Made by a program: the position numbers and the translations under genes
Source of the DNA: Streptomyces indicus
GTDB taxonomy: Bacteria > Actinomycetota > Actinomycetes > Streptomycetales > Streptomycetaceae
Assembly: GCF_900100315.1 (NCBI RefSeq)
Contig: NZ_FNFF01000007.1
Coordinates: 7,078 to 71,077, forward strand
Direction of reading: 5' to 3'
Length of the DNA: 64,000 nucleotides
Notes under the pieces: model-generated
Database searches by the model: none
Told to the model about the DNA's origin: nothing
The model's input: the letters and a program-made list of their open reading frames with translations, nothing else
Shown here: piece after piece, positions 53,519-61,589 of the stretch
How positions within the stretch are numbered: position 1 is the stretch's first letter
Layout: the number at the start of each line of letters is the position of its first letter

Positions 53519-54247
53519 CTACGCTCCGAAACCGCCGAGCAACACTCCGGTGGCCGCTCCGGCGAGCATGCAGGGGCCCAGCGGCATGGCGCTCTTGCGG
53601 CCCGCCCGGCCAAGCAGGACAAGGGCTGCGGCGTATCCGCCGGCGTACAGGATGCCCGCGAGGAAGCCGAGGAAGAGGATCTCCCAGCCGTACCACCCAA
53701 GGGTGACTCCGAGGACGATCGCCAGCTTGACGTCTCCGAAGCCCATGCCGCTCGGGTGGGCCAGGAACAGCACGAAGTACCCGCCGCCCAGGGCGAGTCC
53801 GCCCAGGAGGGCGCCGGTCCAGCGGCCCTCCGCGGCAGGCAGCAGCGCGGCCAGACCGAGGCCCGCGGCCGCCGCGGCGGCCAGGGGCAGCGTGAGGATG
53901 TCGGGGAGACGGTGAACGTTTCGGTCGACGGCCGCGAGCACCACCCCGAACGGGGTGAGCAGCAGCCATACCGCGAGCTCGGGCCGGGCTCCGGTGGACG
54001 CGGCGAGCGCGGCGCACAGGGCGGCGGTGAGCAGGACGAGGGCGGGGGCGCTGGGCCCGTACCGTTCCGTCGCGCAGCGCGTGGTGCCGAGCCAGCCGCC
54101 CCACGGGCCGGTGAGCGCGTGGCCGGACGGGCAGGCCGCGCGCCAGGGCGCACCGGCCGGCACGGAGAGCCGGTAGGCGACGCGGCCGGTGAGCGCTCCG
54201 GCGAGTGCGCCGTACAGCGCCGCGAGGACGATCAGGAGGACAGGCAC
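53519..54247 (-). CDS. A24 prepilin peptidase
   Basis: A 242-aa membrane aspartyl peptidase of the type IV prepilin leader peptidase family. The catalytic aspartates are D108 (LAAVDRNVHRLPDILTLP) and D172 (SGMGFGDVKLAI). About seven hydrophobic segments are present. The N-terminal methylase-type domain is shortened, and the usual pair of CxxC motifs is not seen, as in archaeal and actinobacterial forms. GTG 54247 is used; an ATG at 54283 would add a basic stretch. No other pilus assembly genes adjoin it, but a Flp-type prepilin-like protein lies about 3 kb away. Confidence 0.88.
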   Translation of the reverse strand: MPVLLIVLAALYGALAGALTGRVAYRLSVPAGAPWRAACPSGHALTGPWGGWLGTTRCATERYGPSAPALVLLTAALCAALAASTGARPELAVWLLLTPFGVVLAAVDRNVHRLPDILTLPLAAAAAAGLGLAALLPAAEGRWTGALLGGLALGGGYFVLFLAHPSGMGFGDVKLAIVLGVTLGWYGWEILFLGFLAGILYAGGYAAALVLLGRAGRKSAMPLGPCMLAGAATGVLLGGFGA

Positions 54248-54341
54248 GCGCAGAGGGTAGAGGGGGCGGCGGGCGCGCGTCATGGGTCCGTGGGCCCAAC
54301 GGGGCCGCCCCGCAAGGGGGTTCGGGCCGCACTCCGCCCGG

Positions 54342-54821
54342 TCAGTCCCGGTCCTGCTCCAGGGCCAGGTCGAGGAGGGTGCCCGCCGCGCAGCCCAGGG
54401 CCACGCCCAGGCTGGTGAGCAGGATGGCCTCCGGGGCCAGGTCCTGCCAGAGCAGGGCCAGGTGGGCGGCGTGGGCGGTGATCGGGACGGTGAGCGCGGC
54501 GAGCAGGTGCAGGCCGGGGGTGTCGCGGAACGGGGCGCGGTGGAGGCGGCCCGCGACGAGGACGGTGAAGCCCGCGCAGACGGCGGCGGGGAGCGGCAGG
54601 GCGAGCAGATCGCCCCAGGCCGCCCAGCCGGCTCCGTCCGGGGTGACGCCGTCCCCGAAGGGCCCGTAGCGGTTCTGGTCGGTCAACGGGTCGGAGAGCA
54701 GGGAGAGTTGGGGTGCCGCGGTGAGTGCGAGCGCGAGCAGTCCGGCGGTCCAGGAGCGCAGCAGCGCGGCGCCCGCGGCGAGCGGTCCGGTCCGGAGTGC
54801 CTGTCTGCCGCCGAAGGTCAT
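54342..54821 (-). CDS. Membrane protein of unknown function
   Basis: A 159-aa protein with four hydrophobic segments: LAAGAALLRSWTAGLLALAL, LLALPLPAAVCAGFTVLVAG, LHLLAALTVPITAHAAHLAL and AILLTSLGVALGCAAGTLLD. It ends with an acidic LALEQDRD. ATG 54821 is chosen because TACCTT sits 6 nt upstream on the minus strand, giving a leaderless message; an upstream ATG at 54857 is possible. It lies upstream of the prepilin peptidase in the same direction, but a 94-bp gap makes a shared operon uncertain. Confidence 0.6.
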   Translation of the reverse strand: MTFGGRQALRTGPLAAGAALLRSWTAGLLALALTAAPQLSLLSDPLTDQNRYGPFGDGVTPDGAGWAAWGDLLALPLPAAVCAGFTVLVAGRLHRAPFRDTPGLHLLAALTVPITAHAAHLALLWQDLAPEAILLTSLGVALGCAAGTLLDLALEQDRD

Positions 54822-54827
54822 GCGGGA

Positions 54828-54833
54828 AAGGTA
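54828..54833 (-). promoter_or_regulatory. Leaderless -10 box
   Basis: TACCTT on the minus strand, 6 nt before the ATG at 54821. Confidence 0.4.
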
Positions 54834-55188
54834 GGGGCCGGGTGCGGCGGACGCCATGAGTCCGGGGGCCCAACATCACGTTCCGCGGAACACGGGATGC
54901 GTGCGCGACGAAAACGGCACCGCGCAGCCCCCTCCACTGCGCGGTACCGCAGTACGCGCAGTTTGCCCACGCGAATTTCCGTTGGTCTGAACTTACGTGA
55001 TGCCTACATCCTGATGGCCCGAATTCGGATAACGATGCGGATTCAAGCCGTTGGATTGGGCGGGTAATGCCCGAGTTCGTGCGCTTACGACCGCACTTCT
55101 GTGGCCTGAATCACGCCATCGCCGGTGTGATCACGCCACCGTGGGTGCGCTCCGCAACGGCCTCGTGACGCGGCCGGATAATCCCTCC
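54834..55188. promoter_or_regulatory. Divergent intergenic region with operator-like repeats
   Basis: No gene is seen. The region contains the palindrome GTTCCGCGGAAC (54880-54891) and ATCACGCCA twice, 20 bp apart (55110-55118 and 55130-55138), the second inside GGTGTGATCACGCC. The -10 box GATAAT at 55177-55182 ends 6 nt before the ATG of the winged-helix gene. The direct repeats lie just upstream of that promoter. Confidence 0.55.
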
Positions 55189-56337
55189 ATGCCGCTCACC
55201 GTCAGCTGGACCACCGCCCAGGCGCGGAGATTCGCCCGCCAGTCGCTCGACGTGCCCGCCCAGGGCGATCCGCCCGCGCAACTCGCCCGGCTCGCCGCCG
55301 CGATGTGCGGCACCCACGCCCAGGTCGCCTCGGCCGCCGAGCTGTCGCTGGCGCTGCGGCACGACCGGGCGACCCGGCAGGAGGTGCGCGAGGCGCTGTT
55401 CACGGCGTCGACGCTGGTCAAGACGTACGGGCCGCGGGGCACGGTGCATCTGCTCCCGGCGGCCGAACTGCCGCTGTGGCTGGGCGCGTTGTCCGCGCAG
55501 CCCACCGGAGCCCAGCACCCCGACGGCGTACGGCTCGACGCGCGGCAGACCGACGAGGTGGTCGCGGCGATCGCCGAGGCGCTCGACGGGCGCTTCCTGA
55601 CGGTGGACGAGCTGACGGACGAGATCGTGGCGCGCACCGGGCCGTGGGCGGGCGAGCTGACGATGGAGGCCTTCCAGACGAAGTGGCCGCGCTGGCGGAC
55701 CGTGATGCACACGGCGGGCCACCGCGGCGCGCTCTGCTTCGGCCCGAACCGCGGCCGCAAGGTCACCTACACGCGCCCGCAGGCCGGACCACCGCTGCCC
55801 GCGGACGAGGCGCTGCCCGCCCTGGTCCGTTCCTATCTGCACGCCTACGGTCCCGCCACCCCCGAGTCCTTCGCCAAGTGGCTCGCGATGCCGGTGGGTT
55901 GGGCCCGCACCGCCTTTCACAGCTGCAAGGTGACGGAGGTCGACTTCGAGGGGACGCCGGCCTGGGTGGCGGCGGACGACACGGACTTCCCCGCCTTCTC
56001 GGAGCCGGTCCGCGGCGTGCGCCTGCTGCCCTACTTCGACTCCTTCGGCATCGACGCGTATCCCCGCGACCGCTTCTTCCCGGGCCGCGCCCGCGACCGC
56101 GCGCTCGCCCGCGGCCAGGCCGGCAACTACCCCCTGCTCGTGGTGGACGGCGAGGTGGCGGGCGTGTGGCACCAGAAGCGTGCGGGCAAGCGGATCGCGG
56201 TGACGGTGGAGCCGCTGGTCAAGCTCTCGGCGGGGCAGGTGCGGGAGCTGGAGGGCCAGGTCGCGCGGGTGGGCGAGGTGCTCGAAGGGACCGCGGAGCT
56301 GACCGTGGGCGAGGTGGCGGTCGGGCCGCACGCCTAG
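55189..56337 (+). CDS. Winged-helix DNA-binding protein, AlkZ-like
   Basis: A 382-aa protein of the HTH_42 family. Recognisable segments are LARLAAAMCGTHAQVASAAE, TLVKTYGPRGTVHLLP, KWPRWRTVMHTAGHRGALCF, RSYLHAYGPATPESFAKWL, LPYFDSFGIDAYPRDRFFPG and GVWHQKRAGKRIAV. The family includes AlkZ DNA glycosylases that remove azinomycin-type crosslinks. Whether this one keeps the catalytic QxQ/QxD motif is unclear to me. The ATG follows a GATAAT box, a strong leaderless signal. Confidence 0.85.
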   Translation: MPLTVSWTTAQARRFARQSLDVPAQGDPPAQLARLAAAMCGTHAQVASAAELSLALRHDRATRQEVREALFTASTLVKTYGPRGTVHLLPAAELPLWLGALSAQPTGAQHPDGVRLDARQTDEVVAAIAEALDGRFLTVDELTDEIVARTGPWAGELTMEAFQTKWPRWRTVMHTAGHRGALCFGPNRGRKVTYTRPQAGPPLPADEALPALVRSYLHAYGPATPESFAKWLAMPVGWARTAFHSCKVTEVDFEGTPAWVAADDTDFPAFSEPVRGVRLLPYFDSFGIDAYPRDRFFPGRARDRALARGQAGNYPLLVVDGEVAGVWHQKRAGKRIAVTVEPLVKLSAGQVRELEGQVARVGEVLEGTAELTVGEVAVGPHA

Positions 56338-56451
56338 GGCCGCCTGCCGGGCGGAGCGGGCCCTGAGTTGGGCCTGCGGGCCCATCCCTGTTTCCCCTGG
56401 TCATGGTTGCGTGGAGCAACACCCGAGCACACGCGACCAGTTGGGGGACGG

Positions 56452-57000
56452 ATGGCCGGCACGTACTACGTGAGCGGGTACGAGCCCCTGGAGCGGCAGC
56501 CGTTGCCCCGTGCCCTCGCGGGCGCGATGGCGGTGACCTATGCGCTGCTCGGTGTCGCCGTGCTCTCCAGCGTCGGTGTGCTGATGGCCGCCGAGGAGCC
56601 GGACGGGGTGCTGCTCGGGCTGCTCGTGTACGGGCTGATACCCGGGGTGCTCGGGGCGGTCGCCGCACGGTGCGCCTGGCGGGGCGGGGTGCGGGCGCGG
56701 TGGGGGTTTCTCGCCGCGCACGGGCTGTACGTGGTGCAGGCGTTCGGGTCGCTCGGGCGCGGGGACGCGCGCGGGCTCACCCAGCTCGTGCTGCCCGTGC
56801 TCGCCCTCGTGCTGCTCAGCCGGGCGTCCACGCGAGCGCGTGGTACGCGTCCGATCCCGGGCTGCGCGCGGAGCGGCGGCCGTTCAGCGTGGCGCGGTGG
56901 ATCAAGTGGCGTGCGGACGAAGGGCAGTCGATGCCCGAGTACGCGGCGCTGCTCGCCCTGGTCGCGGCGATCGTGGTGGGCGTGGTCGCCCTCGGCATGA
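56452..57000 (+). CDS. Four-TM membrane protein with apparent frameshift near its end
   Basis: A 182-aa reading frame. Residues 1-130 look genuine: MAGTYYVSGYEPLERQPLPR, then four TM segments (AMAVTYALLGVAVLSSVGVL, GVLLGLLVYGLIPGVLGAVA, FLAAHGLYVVQAFGSLG, LTQLVLPVLALVLLSR). After about residue 130 the frame turns Arg/Ser-rich and loses sense. The other plus frame then gives AWYASDPGLRAERRPFS, which runs into the pilin-like gene. An extra CG in GAGCGCGTGG near 56838 would explain this. It overlaps the next coding region by 112 bp on the same strand. Confidence 0.65.
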   Translation: MAGTYYVSGYEPLERQPLPRALAGAMAVTYALLGVAVLSSVGVLMAAEEPDGVLLGLLVYGLIPGVLGAVAARCAWRGGVRARWGFLAAHGLYVVQAFGSLGRGDARGLTQLVLPVLALVLLSRASTRARGTRPIPGCARSGGRSAWRGGSSGVRTKGSRCPSTRRCSPWSRRSWWAWSPSA

Positions 57001-58733
57001 ACGGGACCATCTCCGGCACGGTGTCGAGTGCCGTGTGCACGATCACCGGGGGCGGGGACTGCGGGGGCGGCGAAGGCGGCGAGGACGGGGGCGGTAACGG
57101 GGGTACGGGCGGCAGCGGCGGCGGGGACACCGGCGGGAACGGCGGGGACACCGGCGGCAACGACGGGGACACCGGTGGCGGCAGCGGCGGGAACACCGGC
57201 GGCGGCAGCGGCGGCACGGGCGGCGAGGACGGGCAGGGCGGCGAGGACGGCGAGGGCGGCCCCGGTGAGGTCGTGCCCGCGAGCAACGAGGGCGAGGACG
57301 GCGGGGGCGACGACGGCAAGGGGTTCTGGGGGCAGCTCGGGGACGTCTTCACGCAGCCCTTCGTGGCCGCCTGGGAGGACGTGAAGGGCACCTGGGACGC
57401 GGTGACCGATCCCGGGAAGTTCCTCTCCGACACCTGGAACGGGCTCAAGGACTACACGACCACCTGGTGGAGCGAGAAGGCCGACTCCCTGGGGAAGCAG
57501 TGGGACGAGGGCGGCTGGAACTACCTGACCGTCCCGCTCAAGTGGATCTCCTCCCCCGAGGACTTCGTCAGCGACTTCCTCATCGACTCCTTCATCGACA
57601 AGGAGTCCTTCGAGAACGGCGACTGGGGCAAGGGCACCGGCAACACCATCTGGAACATCGGGTCCGTCTTCATCCCGGGCGTGGGCGCCGCGAAGTGGCT
57701 GCAGAAGCTCAACAAGATCAACAAGGCGAACAAGGTCCGCAAGCCCGGCGACCTGGCCGGGGACGCGGCCGGCCGGGCCCGCAAGGCACGCGAGACCGGT
57801 GACGTCGGGGCGGCCCGCGAGGCGGCCGACGAGGCGCAGCGGCACGCGGACGACGCGGCGAAGAAGGCGAGGGAGAACCCGGACGACGCGGACCTCGCCG
57901 AGGACGCGAGGAAGGCGCAGGACCAGGCGCTCGCCGCCCGTACGGACGCGGCCAAGGCGGCCCTGCGCGGGCGCGGTTCGTCCGTGTCCGACGACCAGAT
58001 CGACGGGCTCGTGGAGCGCGCCCAGGACAGCCCGGCGGACGGCGGCATCAGCAAGAAGCAGGCCGCCGACGCCCTGGACGACCTCGCCGATCTCGCGAGC
58101 CGGCCCAACGTCCGCCCGGACGCGGCCAGTTCGCTGGAGGGCAAGGTCGCCAACGCCAAGACGGCCGACGCGCTCGACCAGGCCCGCGCCGAGGTGCACG
58201 CCGTGCAGCGGGCGGCCGACGACGCCGCGCCCGGCACGCAGGTGGACGCGGGTCCGGGTACGGAGGCGGGGCGGCCCGCGGACCTCGGCTCGGAGCAGCT
58301 CGACCTGGACGGGATTCCGGACGCCGACGTGGCGTACAAGGCCAAGGACGGCACGTACCACGTCGTGGAGGTGAAGAACGCCGGCTCGGCCACCCGCAAA
58401 CCGGCCTTCGCCAACCAGGTGGAGCGGCTGCGCAAGTGGGCCGACAAGGCGCCGGGCCGCAAGGCGACGGTGGAGATCGACAGCAATGACCGGTGGACGC
58501 AGATCTTCAGCGAGTTCAAGCCGGGCCGGGGCGGCAAGCCCGCGAAGGACTCCCGTACGGCGGCCGGCGAGATGGCGAGGAACAACGTGGACGTGTCCAT
58601 CGGCGGCAGGAAGCTGAGCGCCGGGGAACTCGGCCGGATGCAGGATGCGATCAACGAGCGGACCCGCAACGGCACAATGGACTGGTCGCGGATGACGGAT
58701 CCCGATGCGGCGCGGGAATACCTGGGTGTCTGA
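56889..58733 (+). CDS. Flp-prepilin-like protein with C-terminal nuclease-like domain
   Basis: A 614-aa protein from GTG 56889 (or longer if fused upstream). Residues 1-45 match a Flp-type class III signal: basic WIKWRADEG, cleavage before Q13, E17 at +5, Y18 at +6 and a hydrophobic helix LLALVAAIVVGVVALGM. Two cysteines (C50, C58) follow, then about 85 residues of Gly/Asp/Thr linker. Residues 145-275 are Trp-rich (TWWSEKADSLGKQW, IWNIGSVFIPGVGAAKWLQK), like pretoxin linkers of polymorphic toxins. An Ala/Asp helical part leads to a C-terminal domain with D480, E494-V-K496 and Q510, a PD-(D/E)xK-like pattern. The toxin role is inferred. Confidence 0.65.
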   Translation: MARWIKWRADEGQSMPEYAALLALVAAIVVGVVALGMNGTISGTVSSAVCTITGGGDCGGGEGGEDGGGNGGTGGSGGGDTGGNGGDTGGNDGDTGGGSGGNTGGGSGGTGGEDGQGGEDGEGGPGEVVPASNEGEDGGGDDGKGFWGQLGDVFTQPFVAAWEDVKGTWDAVTDPGKFLSDTWNGLKDYTTTWWSEKADSLGKQWDEGGWNYLTVPLKWISSPEDFVSDFLIDSFIDKESFENGDWGKGTGNTIWNIGSVFIPGVGAAKWLQKLNKINKANKVRKPGDLAGDAAGRARKARETGDVGAAREAADEAQRHADDAAKKARENPDDADLAEDARKAQDQALAARTDAAKAALRGRGSSVSDDQIDGLVERAQDSPADGGISKKQAADALDDLADLASRPNVRPDAASSLEGKVANAKTADALDQARAEVHAVQRAADDAAPGTQVDAGPGTEAGRPADLGSEQLDLDGIPDADVAYKAKDGTYHVVEVKNAGSATRKPAFANQVERLRKWADKAPGRKATVEIDSNDRWTQIFSEFKPGRGGKPAKDSRTAAGEMARNNVDVSIGGRKLSAGELGRMQDAINERTRNGTMDWSRMTDPDAAREYLGV

Positions 58734-58771
58734 GCCGCGGTCCTGGAAGCAGCGGGGAGTGTGAGCGGAGC

Positions 58772-59467
58772 GTGGGCGCTGAGGACGAGCTCGGCTGGGA
58801 TCCGGGGGTCGAGCGCTGGGCGTACGACGGGGATCATGTGCTGCCGGGCTCCCTGCGCGCCCTCACTCCCCCGTGGGACCGCTGCGTGCACGCCGAGGTG
58901 GTCTCCCTGCCCCGTACGGACGCGGAGCTGGCGCGGGCCCGCCGGGTCCTGACCGGCCTGCTCGACGACCCGCCCCGGCCCGTACCGCGCGCCCCGGCGC
59001 CCGGGCTCCTGGAGCACGCCTGGGAGTGGGCGGGTACGGAGATCCGCGCCCGGCTGCCGCATCCGGCGGATGTCACCTGGGCGCGCGTGGCGGAGCTGGC
59101 CGCCGAACTCCGCCCTGCCGCAAGGCCGTTGGAGGAGCACGCGCTCACCCACCTGGAGCCCACGCTCCTGCGCCTGATCGCCGACTGGCGCACGGACGTC
59201 GCCGGTTCCGTCTGGACCTGGCTCACCCTCGACCCGGACCCCGCCCGCTTCTCCCCCTGGGCCGTCCCCCTCGCCGAGCGGTCCGTCACCGAGCGCCTGG
59301 AGTCCGACGAGGCCATCGCCTACCTCGGTGCCGCCGGCGCGGGCGGGTCGGCCGCCGCCGTGGACGCTCTGACACGCCTGGCCGAGAAACCGGACGGGCC
59401 CGCGACCTGGGACGACGCGGAAACGGCCCGCGACATGCTGGCGGAGCTGCGCGCGAGCGGACGATAA
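58772..59467 (+). CDS. Unknown protein, candidate immunity gene
   Basis: A 231-aa acidic, Trp/Pro/Leu-rich soluble protein starting at GTG 58772, 38 bp after the toxin-like gene and in the same direction. The N-terminus reads VGAEDELGWDPGVERWAYDG and the middle EHAWEWAGTEIRARLPHP. A C-terminal helical repeat-like part (ERLESDEAIAYLGAAGAGGS, DALTRLAEKPD) may be an alpha-solenoid fragment. No signal peptide or TM is seen. Position directly behind a toxin-like gene is the only evidence for an immunity role. Confidence 0.55.
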   Translation: MGAEDELGWDPGVERWAYDGDHVLPGSLRALTPPWDRCVHAEVVSLPRTDAELARARRVLTGLLDDPPRPVPRAPAPGLLEHAWEWAGTEIRARLPHPADVTWARVAELAAELRPAARPLEEHALTHLEPTLLRLIADWRTDVAGSVWTWLTLDPDPARFSPWAVPLAERSVTERLESDEAIAYLGAAGAGGSAAAVDALTRLAEKPDGPATWDDAETARDMLAELRASGR

Positions 59468-59512
59468 TCGTCGCCCAACTGTCCGGTTTCTCCGAGAAGT
59501 TGGGTTCGCGTC

Positions 59513-60007
59513 ATGCCTGAGCACGCAGCCACACCCGCACCCGCACAGGATCTGCCCGAGCGGCCGTCGTACATGGACTCGCGGCTGTTCGAACCGATGC
59601 TCAAGTACGTGACCCGCGCCCAGGTCATGGCCTACCGGGCGACCGACGGGCGGGTGGGCGGCACGTTCCGCGGTGAGCAGCCGGTCTGTCTGCTCACCAC
59701 TCAAGGCCGCAAGTCCGGCAAGCTCCGCACGAAGGCGTTGATCTACCTCCCGCACGGGGACTCCGTGGTCCTGGTCGCCTCGAAGGGCGGGTCCGAGACC
59801 CATCCGCTCTGGTACCGCAACCTCGTCGCGGAGCCGAAGGTCCTCGTCCGCACCGGCGCCCATCTGCGGGTGATGCGCGCGCGGACGGCGGACAAGCAGG
59901 AGCGCGAGGAGCTGTGGCCGCGCCTGGTGGACCTCTACGCGGAGTACGCCTGGTACCAGTCCTGGACCGACCGGGAGATTCCGGTGGTGATCTGCGACCC
60001 CGTCTGA
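59513..60007 (+). CDS. Deazaflavin (F420)-dependent nitroreductase, Ddn family
   Basis: A 164-aa split-barrel flavin/deazaflavin oxidoreductase related to mycobacterial Ddn. Family features are CLLTTQGRKSGKLRTKALIY, VVLVASKGGSETHPLWYRNL and the C-terminal YAWYQSWTDREIPVVI. It would use reduced F420 to reduce quinones or nitro compounds. The first about 20 residues are Ala/Pro-rich. No operon partner is evident. Confidence 0.9.
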   Translation: MPEHAATPAPAQDLPERPSYMDSRLFEPMLKYVTRAQVMAYRATDGRVGGTFRGEQPVCLLTTQGRKSGKLRTKALIYLPHGDSVVLVASKGGSETHPLWYRNLVAEPKVLVRTGAHLRVMRARTADKQEREELWPRLVDLYAEYAWYQSWTDREIPVVICDPV

Positions 60008-60093
60008 GGAAGCGGCGCCGCGAGCCCGAGGGCACGCCCGGAATGCCGAGCTCGCGCCCGAAATTCCCGAGCGCGCACCCCGGGGCCCTGACC

Positions 60094-60099
60094 TAGCAT
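60094..60099 (+). promoter_or_regulatory. Leaderless -10 box for methyltransferase gene
   Basis: TAGCAT ends 7 nt before the ATG at 60107. Confidence 0.45.
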
Positions 60100-60106
60100 C
60101 GGGCTC

Positions 60107-60919
60107 ATGAGCACCACACCGCACACCGACCGTTCCTTCGACGAGCTGATCCGCGAGGCCGAGGAGGCCGACGTCTCCGGCTGGGACTTCAGCTGGTTCG
60201 AGGGGCGGGCCACGGAGCTGCGGCCCAGCTGGGGCTATCAGCGGCTGCTCGCGGGGCGGCTGGCCGAAGCCCGTGCCGCGCTCGATCTGCAGACCGGCGG
60301 GGGCGAGGTGCTCGCGGGCGCGCTGGAGATCGCGCTGGCCGGGCGGCGGCCCGGCCGGGCGGCGGGCCCGGCGCTGAGCGCGGCCACGGAGGCGTATCCG
60401 CCGAACGTCGCGAAGGCGACGGCGCTCCTGCACCCCATGGGCACGACGGTGGTGGCGGCGCCGGACGATCCGCCGTTCCCGTTCGCGGACGGCGCGTTCG
60501 ACCTGGTGACCAGCCGGCACCCGGTGAAGGCGCACTTCGCGGAGATCGCCCGCGTGCTCTCCCCCGGCGGTACGTACTTCGCGCAGCACGTGGGTCCGGC
60601 CAGCGTGTTCGAGCTGGTCGAGTACTTCCTCGGCCCGCAGCCGGCGGAGGTGCGGCGGGCGCGGCACCCGGACGACGAGGCGGCGGAGGCGAAGGCGGCC
60701 GGCCTGGAGGTCGTGGACCTGCGTCTGGAGCGCCTTCGCATGGAGTTCCACGACATCGGCGCGGTGGTGCACTTCCTGCGCAAGGTGGTGTGGATGGTCC
60801 CGGGCTTCACGGTGGAGGCGTATCTGCCTCAACTCCGGGCCCTGGACGAGCAGATCAGGTCGCAGGGGTCCTTCGTGGCGCACAGCTCGCGGTTCCTGAT
60901 CGAGGCGCGGAAATCCTGA
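60107..60919 (+). CDS. SAM-dependent methyltransferase
   Basis: A 270-aa Rossmann-fold methyltransferase. Motif I is AALDLQTGGGEVLAGALE (about 57-74), motif II is near EAYPPNVAKATALL, motif IV is FPFADGAFDLVTSRHPV and motif V is IARVLSPGGTYFAQHVG. The C-terminus (FTVEAYLPQLRALDEQI) is of the class found in small-molecule methyltransferases. The substrate is unknown. The ATG follows a leaderless promoter. Confidence 0.86.
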   Translation: MSTTPHTDRSFDELIREAEEADVSGWDFSWFEGRATELRPSWGYQRLLAGRLAEARAALDLQTGGGEVLAGALEIALAGRRPGRAAGPALSAATEAYPPNVAKATALLHPMGTTVVAAPDDPPFPFADGAFDLVTSRHPVKAHFAEIARVLSPGGTYFAQHVGPASVFELVEYFLGPQPAEVRRARHPDDEAAEAKAAGLEVVDLRLERLRMEFHDIGAVVHFLRKVVWMVPGFTVEAYLPQLRALDEQIRSQGSFVAHSSRFLIEARKS

Positions 60920-60942
60920 TGCTGTCGGAATGCGGCCGGCAG

Positions 60943-60948
60943 TAGCGT
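60943..60948 (+). promoter_or_regulatory. Leaderless -10 box for DinB gene
   Basis: TAGCGT ends 7 nt before the ATG at 60956. Confidence 0.45.
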
Positions 60949-60955
60949 CGGCCGC

Positions 60956-61489
60956 ATGACGTATCCCACGCCTTTCACGCCCACGTTCGAACGCCCGCCC
61001 CTCGACGTCGACGAACGCGCCTCTCTGGTCGGCTGGTTGGACCTGCAACGCAAGATCCTCCGCTGGAAGTGCGAGGGCCTGAGCGAGGAGGACGCGCACC
61101 GCGCGGTCGTGCCCAGCTCGCCGCTCACCACCATGGCGGGCCTGATCGCCCATATGCGGTGGGTGGAGCACAGCTGGTTCGAGGTGCTGTTCCTCGGCGG
61201 CGACAAGACGGTCAACCCCTCCTTCGACGAGGACCGCGAGGACGGTGACTTCGATACGCAGGGGCTCACGCTCGCCGAACTCCTCGCCGCGTACGAGGCG
61301 CAGTGCGCGCGCAGCAACGAGATCGTCGCCGCGGCCTCCCTGGACGACGTGGGCCGCCACCCCGACTTCCGCTCGGGGAACGCGAATCTGCGCTGGATCC
61401 TGACCCACATGATCGAGGAGACGGCCCGGCACGCGGGGCACGCGGACATCGTCCGCGAACTGCTCGACGGCTCGAAGGGCTACTACTGA
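60956..61489 (+). CDS. DinB-family protein (DUF664)
   Basis: A 177-aa four-helix-bundle protein of the DinB/mycothiol-transferase-like superfamily. Characteristic runs are SLVGWLDLQRKILRWKCEGL, MAGLIAHMRWVEHSWFEVL and LRWILTHMIEETARHAGHAD, which supply the three metal-binding histidines. Such proteins include thiol S-transferases using mycothiol in actinobacteria. The actual reaction is unknown. The start is supported by a -10 box directly upstream. Confidence 0.9.
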   Translation: MTYPTPFTPTFERPPLDVDERASLVGWLDLQRKILRWKCEGLSEEDAHRAVVPSSPLTTMAGLIAHMRWVEHSWFEVLFLGGDKTVNPSFDEDREDGDFDTQGLTLAELLAAYEAQCARSNEIVAAASLDDVGRHPDFRSGNANLRWILTHMIEETARHAGHADIVRELLDGSKGYY

Positions 61490-61520
61490 GTCGGGGCTGC
61501 TCCTGCGCAGGTCGCGGGTG

Positions 61521-61589
61521 CGCAGGCCCGGGGCTCAGTCCTCGGGCGTGCGCAGGCCCGGGGCTCAGTCCTCGGGCGTGCGCAGGCCC
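61521..61589 (+). repeat. 30-bp tandem duplication over a gene 3' end
   Basis: The unit beginning CGCAGGCCCGGGGCTCAGTC occurs at 61521-61550 and 61551-61580, followed by a partial copy to 61589. The second copy holds the stop codon of the acetyltransferase gene, so its last codons are duplicated just outside the gene. Confidence 0.85.

Noticed and set aside
57521..61441. A 1306-codon minus-strand open frame opposite the toxin, nitroreductase and DinB genes
   Set aside because: It is antisense to several well-supported genes and has the composition of a high-GC shadow frame.
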